From Sphingomonadales bacterium (GTDB lineage: Bacteria; Pseudomonadota; Alphaproteobacteria; Sphingomonadales; Kordiimonadaceae), in assembly GCA_011088215.1 (NCBI GenBank), contig JAALKD010000034.1, positions 1 through 36,219 of the forward strand: a stretch of DNA of 36,219 nucleotides. The letters are read 5' to 3'. The first letter of the stretch is position 1, and each line of letters starts with the position of its first letter. Made by a program: the position numbers and the translations under genes. Under the pieces are notes generated by a model. The model saw only the letters and a list, made by a program, of their open reading frames with translations, was not told the origin of the DNA and searched no databases. Positions 8,249-18,492 of the stretch are shown piece by piece.

Positions 8249-10312
8249 TCAGTTCAGGCGCTTGACGACATTAATGCTTTCCAAGGCAGAAAAATAGTCA
8301 ACCACGTCCGACAAAGGCAACGAGCCATAAACAAAGGTCATCCAGTCGTGAATTTCCTGTATTGACCGATAACCATCCACAAAATTCAGGGCTTCATAAG
8401 CTTGCTCGCCTCGCAGCTTCAAAAGTGACTGTTTGTCTGGGTTCAGTTTATCTTCAAGATAGCTGTAACCAAACCCACTCATTGGTCCCTGTATATCACT
8501 ATTACGGGCGTAAACGGCGGCGGCGACACCTTCTACTAAGCGCTTTTGTTCAGATTGCTTACCAAGCAGTCTGCCTAAACCTGCCACAAATTCCTTCGCG
8601 TCTTCCAGCTGTGGCAGCTGTGACGCAGTAAACTGGCCAAGACTATCAATTTTCCCTGCCTCTGCTGCCAAAAACATGCGCAAATTTATTTGATTCTCTT
8701 CGTCAGTTACGCCGTCAGGTCCAGCGGCGATTACTGCCGCTTGCCTCAACGTATCTTGCCTCAAAACAGCGAGAGTAGCAGGCACATTGTCGGCGTCCAT
8801 ATTCGCCAAGTACCATGCAGTTGTCGATCCAATATATGCGGCACGTTTTAGCTTTGTTGGGTCAATCATTGCAGCGGTATCAAAGTTGGTATGAATATAG
8901 CGATCAGGCCAATCATGCAGGTAAATGCCCGGAATACCCCATGTTCCTTCCGAGAAAATCTGGTGGTCACTGCCCATCGAGAATGGTTCCATTAAAGCAA
9001 TCTGGGGTTCCTTGCCGCCGTCTGGTGCAACAAGCGGAAACTCCGTAGCGTCGCCGCTAGCAAAAGCCAATGTGTGGTGGTTTACAAAACCACCGAAATA
9101 GTGACCCAGTGCCGGTACAAAACTGGGAATACTCGCTGGCGAGCCTGCGATCCTAAATACAGCTTTAGTTTCCTGATTGCCGCCAACCATATCCATATGG
9201 ATGTTTGCTTTAATGCGTCCGGCAATATCGGGCCGAGCATTCAGGAAAATGATACTGCCTTCAATTTCTGCTGGCCATATGAAACGAATGGTTCGTTTGG
9301 GTGCGGGTACTATGCCGTTGTCGATCATTTTCTTCATCGCACGCGCAGACTCCAATATAGCGACGCAACCAGACGCATTGTCGTTGGCGCCTGGGCGCGG
9401 GTGATCCAAGTGGCAGGTAAAAGCAATCTCTTGCGCGCGCAGTACCGGGTCAGCTCCTTCAATGGTAGCCGATATCAACTGGTAAGTGCCGGGCCTATGG
9501 TAAGCCTCAATTTGAGCGTCAAGGCTAATGGTCTGCCCCGCATTGAGCCGCTCTTGAAGCTTTCGGGCTTCACCAAGTGAAATCATAAAACCAAAGGTTT
9601 TGGTTTTTTCAGCAGGGAAAGAAGAAAGATGACCCCAACGAACCAGACGGTCATCTTCTTTCCACCAAGCGGATTTCTGGTTCGGAGCATAGGAAATTAT
9701 CCCGGCTGCATTATATTTTCCCACGGCCATATCGGCAATTGCGCCCGGCTGGCTGCTTGTTAATACTAGCTTGCCGTTTACGTCCCCCCCCTCATAGTCG
9801 CTTTCAACAAGGCCCGCCCCAACATCGACCAATTCTGCAGTCACATTACCTGAGAGACTATCCTGCGCCACACTCAGCGGCACCGCGTCCCAGCTCGCCA
9901 AACGGCGTTCTTTGGTGCCATTTTCATTTAAAATCCATAGCTCTGCGAAATCCACATCCCAGGCCATACGAGACTTTTGGGTTCCAAACATGGTTTTGCC
10001 GTCTGCCGGAAACTCCATAACTTGAGCGCTGTCAAAACCGTATGCCTTCAACTGACCAACCACATGGTCTACCGCTTTGCCATACTGTCGACTTGCCCGA
10101 GTACGATGATACAAGGTTATCTGGTCGAGATTGCGTTTTGCTGTAGTGCCAGAAATTTCTTCAGCGAAGTGCTTCATCACTTCTTTTGGAAGCAGCACCG
10201 GCTCATCCCCAAGCGCTGCATTGCCGGACCACATTGCACCAGAGATCAAACAAATCAAAATTAGTGTCGTCGGGCTAAGCCATTGAAGGATGTTTTTTGC
10301 TAAAGACGCCAT
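8249..10312 (-). CDS. Exported M28-family zinc aminopeptidase
   Basis: A 687-residue secreted peptidase. Residues 1-38 form a signal peptide (SPTTLILICLISGAMW core) with likely cleavage near GNAALG. Metal and catalytic residues of the M28 fold are visible: HLDHPRPGANDNASG (His and Asp ligands), WPAEIEGS (Glu pair), HMDMVGG (Asp) and RYIHTNFD (His ligand). A PA-like domain lies before the catalytic core. A C-terminal helical domain ends in a segment resembling a winged helix (SIQEIHDWMTFVYGSLPLSDVV). The frame opens 30 codons earlier, inside ppx. The start at 10312 is chosen because the signal peptide begins there and it clears the ppx stop. The substrate is unknown; a processive peptide-scavenging role is inferred. 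Confidence 0.85.
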   Translation of the reverse strand: MASLAKNILQWLSPTTLILICLISGAMWSGNAALGDEPVLLPKEVMKHFAEEISGTTAKRNLDQITLYHRTRASRQYGKAVDHVVGQLKAYGFDSAQVMEFPADGKTMFGTQKSRMAWDVDFAELWILNENGTKERRLASWDAVPLSVAQDSLSGNVTAELVDVGAGLVESDYEGGDVNGKLVLTSSQPGAIADMAVGKYNAAGIISYAPNQKSAWWKEDDRLVRWGHLSSFPAEKTKTFGFMISLGEARKLQERLNAGQTISLDAQIEAYHRPGTYQLISATIEGADPVLRAQEIAFTCHLDHPRPGANDNASGCVAILESARAMKKMIDNGIVPAPKRTIRFIWPAEIEGSIIFLNARPDIAGRIKANIHMDMVGGNQETKAVFRIAGSPASIPSFVPALGHYFGGFVNHHTLAFASGDATEFPLVAPDGGKEPQIALMEPFSMGSDHQIFSEGTWGIPGIYLHDWPDRYIHTNFDTAAMIDPTKLKRAAYIGSTTAWYLANMDADNVPATLAVLRQDTLRQAAVIAAGPDGVTDEENQINLRMFLAAEAGKIDSLGQFTASQLPQLEDAKEFVAGLGRLLGKQSEQKRLVEGVAAAVYARNSDIQGPMSGFGYSYLEDKLNPDKQSLLKLRGEQAYEALNFVDGYRSIQEIHDWMTFVYGSLPLSDVVDYFSALESINVVKRLN

Positions 10313-10361
10313 TCTCGAAGCACTCCCCTTTAAATTCAACTGTGACACATAACCAAATGCG

Positions 10362-11885
10362 TCACCCAACAGACACTTCATCCAGTTCGGACGGAAATTC
10401 AACGGCTGAGCTACGACCCATCAGACGACCGAGGTGTGATAGCCTCTTCTCAACAACTTCATTTGCAATATCCTCGTAATGTGAGGGCACACCTAACCAC
10501 AAGTATTTCTTTGTTACCCGTAACTGCGAAACCATCAGCGCAGCAACGGTACCGCCGGACAAGCGCTGTGCCAGTCTAAGTGCAGCACCCATCATTCGTG
10601 CTTCGGTTATTTCTTTCACCTTCAGCAAGGTCAGCAACTGCGACATATGAGGGGCATCAACCGGTGCGCCGTAAGCCTGGTTTAGCGCCACAGCAATAAA
10701 AGCGCGTTCCGCATGGCTAATACCAACAAAATTGCCGTGCAAAACACCTTCAACGGCTTTCTCAGCCCGAAAATCCGGATGACCACGCCAAGCGATATCA
10801 CCCAGCAAACAAATCGCCATATGAAGCTTTGTCTGTTGCTTACTACCTCCCCCCGTTTTGAAAAGTGGACGAGACCAGTCAAAGATAACCTCAGCATGCT
10901 CAGCGAACCGACAGCGTTCTTCAGCTAAAGCACGACACGTATGGAGAAAAGGGTCCATTTGCTGGACCGGTTTCGATAATTTGTCAAAAATCAGACCTTC
11001 GCGTAGACCGTAGGCAGAAATAGAGGCATTTGCTGCTTTCATTTCCGACAGCAATTCCTGCAAAATAATCGCTGCGACAGGTAGTATTTCGCGGCGACGT
11101 TGTGGTAGGCCAGCCCCAAAAGGAATATTTTCCGCCCCCATCTGGCCAATGCGTTTGCAATAATTGGCCATGTCGCTTTTCGAAACAGTAAAGCCGTGCA
11201 AAATTGGCAGGGGATAGAACTTCTCGCCCATCATCAATTTGGCAAGGTTTCGCCAAGCACCGCCGACCATATAGAAACTGTTATTTCTGGATCCATTTAG
11301 CCAAACGATTGACTGGAATTCCTGGCGCAAATGTCTCTTTATAAGCCGGTAATCCGAACCAAACCGGCTTATCAACCGCAACGGGCCGAGCGGCAAACTT
11401 TTAGTGTTAACGACAGTTCCGTCTTGCACTTGTGCTAACTCCAGCGAACCACCGCCTAAGTCACCAACAATGCCAGTAGCTGCGGGCTCCCCCGATAAAA
11501 CACCGAGCCCCGCGAGCCGCCCTTCCTCAGTGCCGGGTATAACATCGATTGCAAATCCGGTTTCCGTAAACACGCGCTCAACAAAATCAGGACCATTCTC
11601 GGCGTCACGCACAGCTGCTGTTGCAACAGCAAGAATTTCTGCCACTTGCATCTGATCACAAAGTGCCCTGAAACGTTTTAATGTGGACATGGCCGAAGCT
11701 ATGGCCTTGCCGCCCATTCGTCCGGTGGCACCAACCTCAGCCCCAAGTCCGCACATGATTTTCTCATTAAAAACAGTTGAGGGCACACGCGTCCGGCCCG
11801 AAAAAACAACCAAACGAACAGAATTGGAGCCTATATCAATGACAGCGAGATAACCCGCTTCTCTGCCTGGGTTTTCATCTGTCAT
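10362..11885 (-). CDS. ppx: Exopolyphosphatase / Ppx-GppA phosphatase
   Basis: A 507-residue member of the Ppx/GppA family, which hydrolyses terminal phosphates from polyphosphate and/or converts pppGpp to ppGpp. The actin-like ATPase fold is shown by [14 protein letters not shown] near residue 16, [11 protein letters not shown], the PGTEEGRL segment and the phosphate loop [10 protein letters not shown]. The C-terminal part has the HD-like helical domain ([22 protein letters not shown]). Its ATG overlaps the ppk stop by four bases (ATGA), so synthesis and breakdown of polyphosphate are translationally linked. Length agrees with long-form Ppx. Sequence alone does not separate exopolyphosphatase from GppA activity, but the pairing with ppk favours Ppx. 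Confidence 0.93.
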   Translation of the reverse strand: MTDENPGREAGYLAVIDIGSNSVRLVVFSGRTRVPSTVFNEKIMCGLGAEVGATGRMGGKAIASAMSTLKRFRALCDQMQVAEILAVATAAVRDAENGPDFVERVFTETGFAIDVIPGTEEGRLAGLGVLSGEPAATGIVGDLGGGSLELAQVQDGTVVNTKSLPLGPLRLISRFGSDYRLIKRHLRQEFQSIVWLNGSRNNSFYMVGGAWRNLAKLMMGEKFYPLPILHGFTVSKSDMANYCKRIGQMGAENIPFGAGLPQRRREILPVAAIILQELLSEMKAANASISAYGLREGLIFDKLSKPVQQMDPFLHTCRALAEERCRFAEHAEVIFDWSRPLFKTGGGSKQQTKLHMAICLLGDIAWRGHPDFRAEKAVEGVLHGNFVGISHAERAFIAVALNQAYGAPVDAPHMSQLLTLLKVKEITEARMMGAALRLAQRLSGGTVAALMVSQLRVTKKYLWLGVPSHYEDIANEVVEKRLSHLGRLMGRSSAVEFPSELDEVSVG

Positions 11886-14089
11886 ATAGGGTCCAGCCCA
11901 TAATCCATCAACGGCATTACAGGCGCTTCTTCGCCGATCGCCGTTCCCCGGCCAGACAATGACGAGTTATTCATGAAATAATGATGTGCGCTGAAAGTTT
12001 CTTCGCCTTCTGCGCGTTGGTATTTTTCAAAAGAGCCATCCGAATTCATCACCCAGGTCTGGTCATTGTCTTTCAAATTGGCCGCCATCACCTGGCCCAT
12101 AATTTGGTCATGAACAGTTGGGTTCTCAATCGGCACCAAAGTTTCCACGCGCCGATTTAAATTGCGCGGCATCCAATCAGCTGAAGAAATAAATACTTTC
12201 GCCTGCCTGGACGGCAGATCGTGACCATTGCCAAAACAACAAATGCGCGCATGCTCAAGAAAACGACCAACAATTGACCGCACACGGATATTTTCGCTTA
12301 GGCCTTCTATGCCTGGTCTCAGCGTGCATATGCCGCGAATGATCAGTTCAATTTTGACATTATTCTGCGAGGCCTCATAGAGTTTGTCGATTATTTTACT
12401 GTCGAGCAGTGAATTGAGCTTCACCCATATGGCCGCTGGTTTTCCGGCGCGTGCAAATTCAATTTCCTTGTCGATAAGCTCCATCAAGCGACTGCGTAAA
12501 TTAAACGGGGACAATACTAATTTCTCTAGTCCGACTGGCTCAATATAACCGGTCAAATAATTGAACATTTTATTCGAATCGCGTGCCAGCGCTTGATCCG
12601 CAGTGAAAAAAGATAGGTCCGTGTATATCTTAGCGGTTATCGGGTGATAATTGCCGGTACCAAAATGCATATAGCTTAAAAGCTTACCCTTCTGGCGGCG
12701 CACCACCATGGAAATTTTGCCATGGGTTTTAAGTTCAATGGAGCCAAACACAACGTGCACACCGGCGCGTTCCAGATCGCGGGCCCATTTGATGTTTTGC
12801 TCTTCGTCGAAGCGAGCCTTTAGCTCTACAACCGCTGTTACCGCTTTGCCTGCTTCGGCAGCCTCAATCAACGCCCCAATAATCATCGATTGAGCCCCTG
12901 CGCGGTATAAGGTTTGTTTTATAGCAACGACATCGGGATCGCGAGCCGCCTGGCGCAAAAACAAATGCACGACTTCAAAGGATTCGTATGGGTGATGAAC
13001 GACAAAATCCTTGGCAGCAATCGCCTTGAAAATATCGCCACTAAAATCGCGGACCCGTTCCGGATAACGCGGATGGTAAGGCTTAAACAATAAGTCAGGC
13101 CGGTCATCGACAATCAACTGAGTGGTTTCATTGACGCCGAGAATACCGTCTACCACAACAACCACATCATCGTCTGCGCCCAGTCGGGCAATGATATTCT
13201 TACGCAAAGCCTTGGACATGCCCTTTTCCACCTTCAGGCGAATTACCCTGCCCCGCTTTCGGCGCTTGAGTGCACTCTCAAAGACTCGAACCAAATCTTC
13301 GGCTTCTTCTTCTATCTCAATATCGCTATCCCGGACCACCCGAAAAACGCCGCTTCCCTTAACCTTATAGCCGGGAAAGAGCTCGTCGAGAAACAACGTC
13401 AATAACGTCTCTAGCGAAATGAAACGTGTTTCGTCGCTATCCGGCAGGCGTATAAACCGTTTTAGGTGTCCAGGCACTGGTAAAAGCGCCACCATTGCCT
13501 CACCGTCATGCAACCTTTTTAAGGACAAACCCATTGTGAAACCAAGGTTTGGGATAAACGGGAACGGATGAGCTGGGTCAACGGCAATCGGTGTCAGCAC
13601 AGGTAAAATATTTTCAAAGAAATATGATCGTATCCACCCAGATTCTGATTTAGAAATCTCTGTTGCCGTCAACACATAGATGCCCTCGCCGCGCATTTCC
13701 GCGGTCAGAGCGGCCCAAACTTGCTGCTGTTTGCCCATCAGCTGTTCTGCCAGGCTATTCACCTGGGTGAGTTGCTGGAAGGGCGTTAGGCCGTCGTCTG
13801 AGCGTATTTCCACACGCGCATCACACTGAGCACGCAGCCCCGCAACCCGGACCATATAGAATTCATCGAGATTATTCCCTGATATGGATAAAAACCGAAG
13901 CCGCTCAAGCAATGGGTGCTGGGAGTTTTCTGCTTCTTCAAGCACCCGAAGGTTAAACTGCAACCAGCTTAGTTCACGGTTTAGAAACCGATCTCCAGCG
14001 GGAAAGGCTTCAATTGCCTGGACAACTGAAGTATCCGTCGCCGCCCTCGGCGCCTCCTGATTTGCGTTATCTGTACCGCCGCCGGCCAT
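11882..14089 (-). CDS. ppk: Polyphosphate kinase 1
   Basis: PPK1 reversibly polymerises the gamma-phosphate of ATP into inorganic polyphosphate. The protein is 735 residues, slightly longer than the E. coli enzyme because of an Ala/Gly-rich N-terminus. It shows the N-domain ([19 protein letters not shown]), the head domain and two phospholipase-D-like C-domains. His456 ([12 protein letters not shown]) lies where the autophosphorylated histidine of E. coli PPK1 (His435) is found. His613 ([12 protein letters not shown]) lies at the second conserved histidine. [17 protein letters not shown] is the family signature. The ATG at 14089 is preceded by CAGGAGTTAGC. A dyad sits about 45-65 bases upstream. 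Confidence 0.97.
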   Translation of the reverse strand: MAGGGTDNANQEAPRAATDTSVVQAIEAFPAGDRFLNRELSWLQFNLRVLEEAENSQHPLLERLRFLSISGNNLDEFYMVRVAGLRAQCDARVEIRSDDGLTPFQQLTQVNSLAEQLMGKQQQVWAALTAEMRGEGIYVLTATEISKSESGWIRSYFFENILPVLTPIAVDPAHPFPFIPNLGFTMGLSLKRLHDGEAMVALLPVPGHLKRFIRLPDSDETRFISLETLLTLFLDELFPGYKVKGSGVFRVVRDSDIEIEEEAEDLVRVFESALKRRKRGRVIRLKVEKGMSKALRKNIIARLGADDDVVVVVDGILGVNETTQLIVDDRPDLLFKPYHPRYPERVRDFSGDIFKAIAAKDFVVHHPYESFEVVHLFLRQAARDPDVVAIKQTLYRAGAQSMIIGALIEAAEAGKAVTAVVELKARFDEEQNIKWARDLERAGVHVVFGSIELKTHGKISMVVRRQKGKLLSYMHFGTGNYHPITAKIYTDLSFFTADQALARDSNKMFNYLTGYIEPVGLEKLVLSPFNLRSRLMELIDKEIEFARAGKPAAIWVKLNSLLDSKIIDKLYEASQNNVKIELIIRGICTLRPGIEGLSENIRVRSIVGRFLEHARICCFGNGHDLPSRQAKVFISSADWMPRNLNRRVETLVPIENPTVHDQIMGQVMAANLKDNDQTWVMNSDGSFEKYQRAEGEETFSAHHYFMNNSSLSGRGTAIGEEAPVMPLMDYGLDPI

Positions 14090-14133
14090 TAGCTAACTCC
14101 TGACAGGCATTATTTTCGGATCATTATGCATAA

Positions 14134-14152
14134 GTTACAAGGGTTTTGTGAC
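14134..14152. promoter_or_regulatory. Imperfect dyad in the ppk upstream region
   Basis: GTTACAA-GGGTT-TTGTGAC is a 7-base inverted repeat with one mismatch, 45 bases before the ppk start, next to a -10-like TATACT on the minus strand. The placement suggests regulation of ppk-ppx. The match to a Pho box is poor: repeat spacing is not 11 bases. The binding protein is unknown. Confidence 0.35.
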
Positions 14153-14217
14153 AGTATAATTTCTGTGCGCATCATGAAAAATCAGCTGATTAAGTAACTT
14201 TTAGCAATGTGTAATAG

Positions 14218-14889
14218 TTAGCGCGGCAGGCAATCTCGCACCAGCGCCTTTGTTATTTTGCGTTTTTCAGCCAGCGCTTTTTCATCAATCCTGTCCACAC
14301 AGCTCCGGGCCACCGCGAAGGATCGTTCAATTCGAGTTACAATATAATTCAATACATTAATATTTACCTGCAACTGCCTGTCAGAAAACAATTTTACCAG
14401 TAAAACAAGAAGCAGTTCATCATCTGGCTCCTCAATCGTTGCAACTTGTACAGTGCCCAGCCGCGAAATCAGGTCAGGCAAAACCCGACCCCAACGCGAT
14501 GGTGCCTCGTCCGCCGTAACAACCACCTTCGCCCCGATTTCCTTGGTCCAATTATAAAGATGGAACAGATAGTCGTCAGGATAGGAAAAAACGCCATCTT
14601 TATCGCGCTGATTAATATCGTCGACGAAATACACTTGGCCCGTTACCAGCGCTGACACGTCACTAACAGGGCCAATCGCAACCGCTCCCTGCTCCCGCGC
14701 CCAACCATTTAGCAGATGTGATTTACCGCTACCCGGCGGCCCAAACACAGCACTGAAATGGCTGCCGGTGTCTTTGAAAGAGTTTAAGAAACGAACCGCG
14801 TCGTCATTGGAAGCAGAGACAATGAAATCTGATAAGTCAAAGCTCACCGGATGCGATAGATTCAACGGTATTTGGTGAGTATTAGACAT
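14218..14889 (-). CDS. hdaA: HdaA, DnaA-related regulator of replication initiation
   Basis: A 223-residue AAA+ protein resembling DnaA domain III but without the DNA-binding domain IV. HdaA works with the DNA polymerase clamp to drive DnaA-ATP hydrolysis after initiation. The N-terminal clamp-binding hexapeptide is visible at residues 6-11 (QIPLNL). Walker A is GPPGSGKS at about 50-57, and Walker B ends in FVDDIN with D90 and D91. The SRLGTVQVA region matches the arginine-finger side of the fold. The length is right for HdaA/Hda. The start is ATG 14889; an upstream TTG at 14892 is also possible. It shares one base with the stop of the AI-2E gene (TGATG), so the two are translationally coupled. 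Confidence 0.92.
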   Translation of the reverse strand: MSNTHQIPLNLSHPVSFDLSDFIVSASNDDAVRFLNSFKDTGSHFSAVFGPPGSGKSHLLNGWAREQGAVAIGPVSDVSALVTGQVYFVDDINQRDKDGVFSYPDDYLFHLYNWTKEIGAKVVVTADEAPSRWGRVLPDLISRLGTVQVATIEEPDDELLLVLLVKLFSDRQLQVNINVLNYIVTRIERSFAVARSCVDRIDEKALAEKRKITKALVRDCLPR

Positions 14890-16040
14890 CAAGCATCATT
14901 CTTTTCATCGGGCCCGCGATCAGGCTCGTCGTCAGCAACTTCATGCACGTCGTCACCTGCTTGTGCAACTGCAGCGTCACCCACTTCAGCCACAGCAAGA
15001 GCTGGCTCCTGATAATGTTCGAGATAGCGGTCAATCCAGTAGCGCACCAGCACGGCGGCGGCGGCGGCGGCTGGAACCGCGATCAAAACACCCACAAATC
15101 CCATCACTTCGCCGCCTGCAAAAACCGCAAATAATACCCAAACCGGGTGCAGACCCACACGTTCGCCCACCAAACGGGGCGTCAGGAAGGCGCTCTCTAT
15201 GGTTTGAACAACGAAAAACACCAGGGCGACCATACCAACCTGCATAGGATCAAAGCCAAATTGACCGATGGCCATCGCTATGGCAACAAGCGCCGCGAAT
15301 AACGCACCAACAAAGGGCACAAATGACATCACACCAGCCAATACACCTAGCACAACGCCAAAGTTCAACCCAGCCATCGACCAGCCAACACCGTACAGCA
15401 CACCCATCGTCGTGCTAACCAGCAATTGACCTCGGACAAATCCAGCCAAGACTTCATCGATTTTCTTCAGCTGCTCTCGAATTACGCTGCCACCCGACGT
15501 CGGCAGCCAACTATCCACTTTCGCAACAATAAGATCCCAGTCTCGCAGCAGGTAAAAAGCTACAACCGGCGAAATAAGTATCAGCGTCAACAAGTTGAAG
15601 AGCGCCAGACCGCCCTTAAGTGCCCCTGCGGCAGCAGTTCGCGCCTGAGATAACAACCCATCGGAAAAAGTTGCGAGCAAACTGTCTACATCAGATCCCA
15701 GATCGACCCCGTAGTCATCCACCAATGTTGCTAAAAACTGGTTAAGCCAGGGCCGGAAATTCGCCAAAGTTTGCGGCAACTGCTCGGAAACGGCGGAAAG
15801 CTGGCTTTGCAGAATTGGCCAAAAGGCCAACACAACGCCAACAATCAGCAGGAAAAACAGAGTAATAACAATTGCAGATGCAATGCCACGTGGCACTTTC
15901 CACGTTTCAAACCGGTCCGCGACCGGGTCAAGGAAATAGGCGATGGCCAGTCCAGCTAAAAAAGGCAATAACACACCGCGTGTCATGTAAACAAATACAG
16001 CGGCCAGCAATACGCTGCCAATCCAAACCCATCTATTCAT
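14889..16040 (-). CDS. AI-2E family (PerM/YhhT-like) membrane transporter
   Basis: A 383-residue polytopic inner-membrane protein of the AI-2E transporter family. Members include a putative autoinducer-2 exporter and sodium/proton antiporters, so the substrate here is open. The N-terminal helices (VLLAAVFVYMTRGVLLPFLAGLAIAYFLDP) include the family motif PFxxGxxxAYxLxP. The central re-entrant and C-terminal helices include GVLYGVGWSMAGLNFGVVLG and PRLVGERVGLHPVWVLFAV. The C-terminus is a hydrophilic acidic tail rich in Asp and Glu (about 30 residues). Helix segments cover roughly 5-75 and 150-345. The gene lies between the DUF2066 gene and hdaA. That order is common in Alphaproteobacteria and suggests a conserved operon. 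Confidence 0.9.
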   Translation of the reverse strand: MNRWVWIGSVLLAAVFVYMTRGVLLPFLAGLAIAYFLDPVADRFETWKVPRGIASAIVITLFFLLIVGVVLAFWPILQSQLSAVSEQLPQTLANFRPWLNQFLATLVDDYGVDLGSDVDSLLATFSDGLLSQARTAAAGALKGGLALFNLLTLILISPVVAFYLLRDWDLIVAKVDSWLPTSGGSVIREQLKKIDEVLAGFVRGQLLVSTTMGVLYGVGWSMAGLNFGVVLGVLAGVMSFVPFVGALFAALVAIAMAIGQFGFDPMQVGMVALVFFVVQTIESAFLTPRLVGERVGLHPVWVLFAVFAGGEVMGFVGVLIAVPAAAAAAVLVRYWIDRYLEHYQEPALAVAEVGDAAVAQAGDDVHEVADDEPDRGPDEKNDA

Positions 16041-16121
16041 TGCGTGCCCCTTTTGTGTCCGCTCGAACTTGCCAGTACCAATGATATCCTACTGCCCCCG
16101 CTGGCTCACACAAATCTCTTG

Positions 16122-17267
16122 TTATTTGCGCAACTCCAACAATAGCTGAGAGCCATATGGCTTAAGATCAAGCCCTTCGAAACGCAATGCAAGTGCTAAC
16201 TGGTCTTGCCGTCCGGTATAGCGAAGATGCAAGCGGCTAAGCGGTATGCCCAGTTCGCGCACTTCATAGGCCTGCACCAATGTGACTTCCGACAACCGTC
16301 GTTCCAACTCGGCGAGATCGTCAAGCGATTGGCTTGGCACCACTACGTCCAGCTCGCCTTGCGTACCTGTATCGACCAGAAGCCGTTCGCGCCATGAACC
16401 GTCGATAACCTCGAGAACCTGCTCAAACATACTTGTCATTGCCTGTTGCTCAGCTGTGGCGCCAGCCGGTGTTTTAGCAATTGGCACCGCGCCTGTACCT
16501 GAGACGCCGCTATCAGTCGCGATATACTTATACATCAGCAGTTTGCTGCCATCTGGATTGTTAACCACGTTGGAGCCAATTAGAACCGCCGACTCGAGCG
16601 CATTCAGTGCCCCTATTTCAAGCGCCGCTTCAACATTCAGGTTCTGCACTTCTGACGCGCTGATTGCCAACCGCTCCTTGATTTCGCCGCGAGCAAATCG
16701 GTAACCTCTTATTCGATTGACCCAATCTACCTCGGCCCGAGCATCACCGATAATGGGGTCATCCTCCCACAAAAATGTCATCAATCCACGTTGATGAGCA
16801 TGCAAAACCAGTATTGGCCTGCCGGTGCCGAGCACATGAGGCACTCCGTAACTGGCAAGAAACGCACTCACGCGGCTGGGCTCAAAACGCACATTCATAG
16901 TGGCAACGTATCGCCTAGAAGACGACTGCTCCTCAACAATTTCGATACCGCTGATCAAAGCCTGTCGTTGGGCAACTCCAAGCTCCGGCAACAAGGCCCG
17001 GTCGTTTAGCTGAGTGATTTTGCGCAAGAGTTTTGTGTAAGCTTCCTCCTCCGCTTTCAACAACGCTGTCTGGCGGGCCCGATTTGCGCTTGATGATGTT
17101 TCATCCAGCTTGACATCACGAATTGTGAAAAGCTGATCAAGAGGATTTTCTTGCCGGGCATCAACTTGTTGAGATAGCAATAATAGCAACAGGGTTGCCA
17201 TTACCGACAGCCAAAACCGAGCGTCAAAGCCAATATTTTTGAACTGATTATACATAAGGACTTTCAT
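16122..17267 (-). CDS. Exported DUF2066-family protein
   Basis: A 381-residue protein of the uncharacterised DUF2066 family. It starts with a signal peptide or uncleaved anchor (about 15-37, ARFWLSVMATLLLLLLSQQVDA). The mature part begins with the family pattern: short strand (FTIRDVKLDE), then ARQTALLKAEEEAYTKLLRKI, then RYVATMNVRFEPSRVSAFLASYG. Ala- and Leu-rich repeat-like alpha/beta units continue to the C-terminus. It precedes the AI-2E gene on the same strand with an 81-base gap and is divergent from purM. An internal ATG at 17255 is an alternative start. The family's role is unknown; periplasmic or envelope location is inferred from the leader. Confidence 0.85.
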   Translation of the reverse strand: MKVLMYNQFKNIGFDARFWLSVMATLLLLLLSQQVDARQENPLDQLFTIRDVKLDETSSSANRARQTALLKAEEEAYTKLLRKITQLNDRALLPELGVAQRQALISGIEIVEEQSSSRRYVATMNVRFEPSRVSAFLASYGVPHVLGTGRPILVLHAHQRGLMTFLWEDDPIIGDARAEVDWVNRIRGYRFARGEIKERLAISASEVQNLNVEAALEIGALNALESAVLIGSNVVNNPDGSKLLMYKYIATDSGVSGTGAVPIAKTPAGATAEQQAMTSMFEQVLEVIDGSWRERLLVDTGTQGELDVVVPSQSLDDLAELERRLSEVTLVQAYEVRELGIPLSRLHLRYTGRQDQLALALRFEGLDLKPYGSQLLLELRK

Positions 17268-17387
17268 ATCATCTTGCGCGCCACTATAACGCCCTTACAG
17301 GTAATTACGAGGTCAAATGGCCTGCTGAAAATACTGCGTCTACTTTCAATTATGAATATGCCATTATCATGGCAAAGCGAGCATTGA

Positions 17388-18491
17388 ATGACCGACTTGA
17401 AACAGTCTTATACCTATAAACAAGCCGGTGTCGATATCGATGCGGGCGATGCCCTCGTTAATAACATCAAACCGCTTGCCGCCAGCACCAAACGCACTGG
17501 AGCGGACGCAGATTTGGGCGGGTTTGGTGGCCTGTTTGATTTGAAAGCCGCGGGCTTTGATGACCCTATTTTGGTTGCAGCCAACGACGGTGTCGGCACC
17601 AAGCTAAAAGTCGCAATTGATGCCGGGATACATGATACCGTTGGCATCGATTTGGTCGCCATGTGTGTGAACGATCTGGTTGTGCAGGGCGCCGAACCTT
17701 TGTTATTTCTCGATTATATGGCAACGGGCAAACTTGATGTAGCGCAAATGACAGACGTAGTTGCGGGCATCGCCAAAGGTTGCAAACAAGCGGGATGCGC
17801 CCTAATTGGCGGCGAAACTGCTGAAATGCCAGGTATGTATCAAGGCGCAGATTATGATTTGGCAGGTTTCAGTGTCGGCGCAGCTGAACGCGGCACCCTG
17901 TTGGACGGCTCAACCATCTGTGACGGCGATGTAATTCTAGGGTTAGCTTCCAGTGGCCCACATTCCAACGGTTATTCGTTAATCCGGCGATTGGTTTCTG
18001 GTGAAGGACACAACTACAGCGATCCGGCACCTTTCGCGGACTCTACATTGGCCGACGCGCTCATGGCACCGACAAAAATTTACGTCAAAAGCACGCTTGC
18101 AGCGATCCGCGGAGGTCTCGTCAAAGGCCTTTCTCATATTACTGGTGGCGGTTTCCTCGAAAACATTCCCCGGATTATGCCCGATGACTTAATTGCGGAA
18201 GTAGACAGTGGTGCGTGGGAGTTGCCCAGCGTATTTAAATGGCTCCAGAGAGAAGGCAATATCGAAACCCGGGAAATGGCCCGAACTTTCAACTGCGGCG
18301 TCGGCATGGTTGTGGTGGTCGCGTCAGAGAATTCACAAGCCGCACAAGACTTGCTGCGTGCCAACGGCGAGGACGTGATTGTCATTGGCCAAATAAAAGC
18401 TAGCGCCGGACCGGCAAGATGCACCGTGAAGGGCGACGCGGGCACCTGGGGCTCTGCCTCTGATTGGTCAGCCACCACAGGCGACGATTAA
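17388..18491 (+). CDS. purM: Phosphoribosylformylglycinamidine cyclo-ligase
   Basis: PurM (AIR synthetase) closes formylglycinamidine ribonucleotide to 5-aminoimidazole ribonucleotide with ATP, the fifth step of purine synthesis. The 367-residue protein is the usual length, with the family motifs in order: [15 protein letters not shown] (start), [49 protein letters not shown] and [16 protein letters not shown]. The stop codon is one base from the purN start, so the two are translated together. The 120-base region upstream is shared with the divergent DUF2066 gene. I saw no obvious riboswitch there. Confidence 0.98.
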   Translation: MTDLKQSYTYKQAGVDIDAGDALVNNIKPLAASTKRTGADADLGGFGGLFDLKAAGFDDPILVAANDGVGTKLKVAIDAGIHDTVGIDLVAMCVNDLVVQGAEPLLFLDYMATGKLDVAQMTDVVAGIAKGCKQAGCALIGGETAEMPGMYQGADYDLAGFSVGAAERGTLLDGSTICDGDVILGLASSGPHSNGYSLIRRLVSGEGHNYSDPAPFADSTLADALMAPTKIYVKSTLAAIRGGLVKGLSHITGGGFLENIPRIMPDDLIAEVDSGAWELPSVFKWLQREGNIETREMARTFNCGVGMVVVVASENSQAAQDLLRANGEDVIVIGQIKASAGPARCTVKGDAGTWGSASDWSATTGDD

Positions 18492-18492
18492 T

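Noticed and set aside
14130..14160. PhoB binding box upstream of ppk
   Set aside because: CTGTCAC is present once, but the second repeat at 11 bases matches only about three of seven positions.
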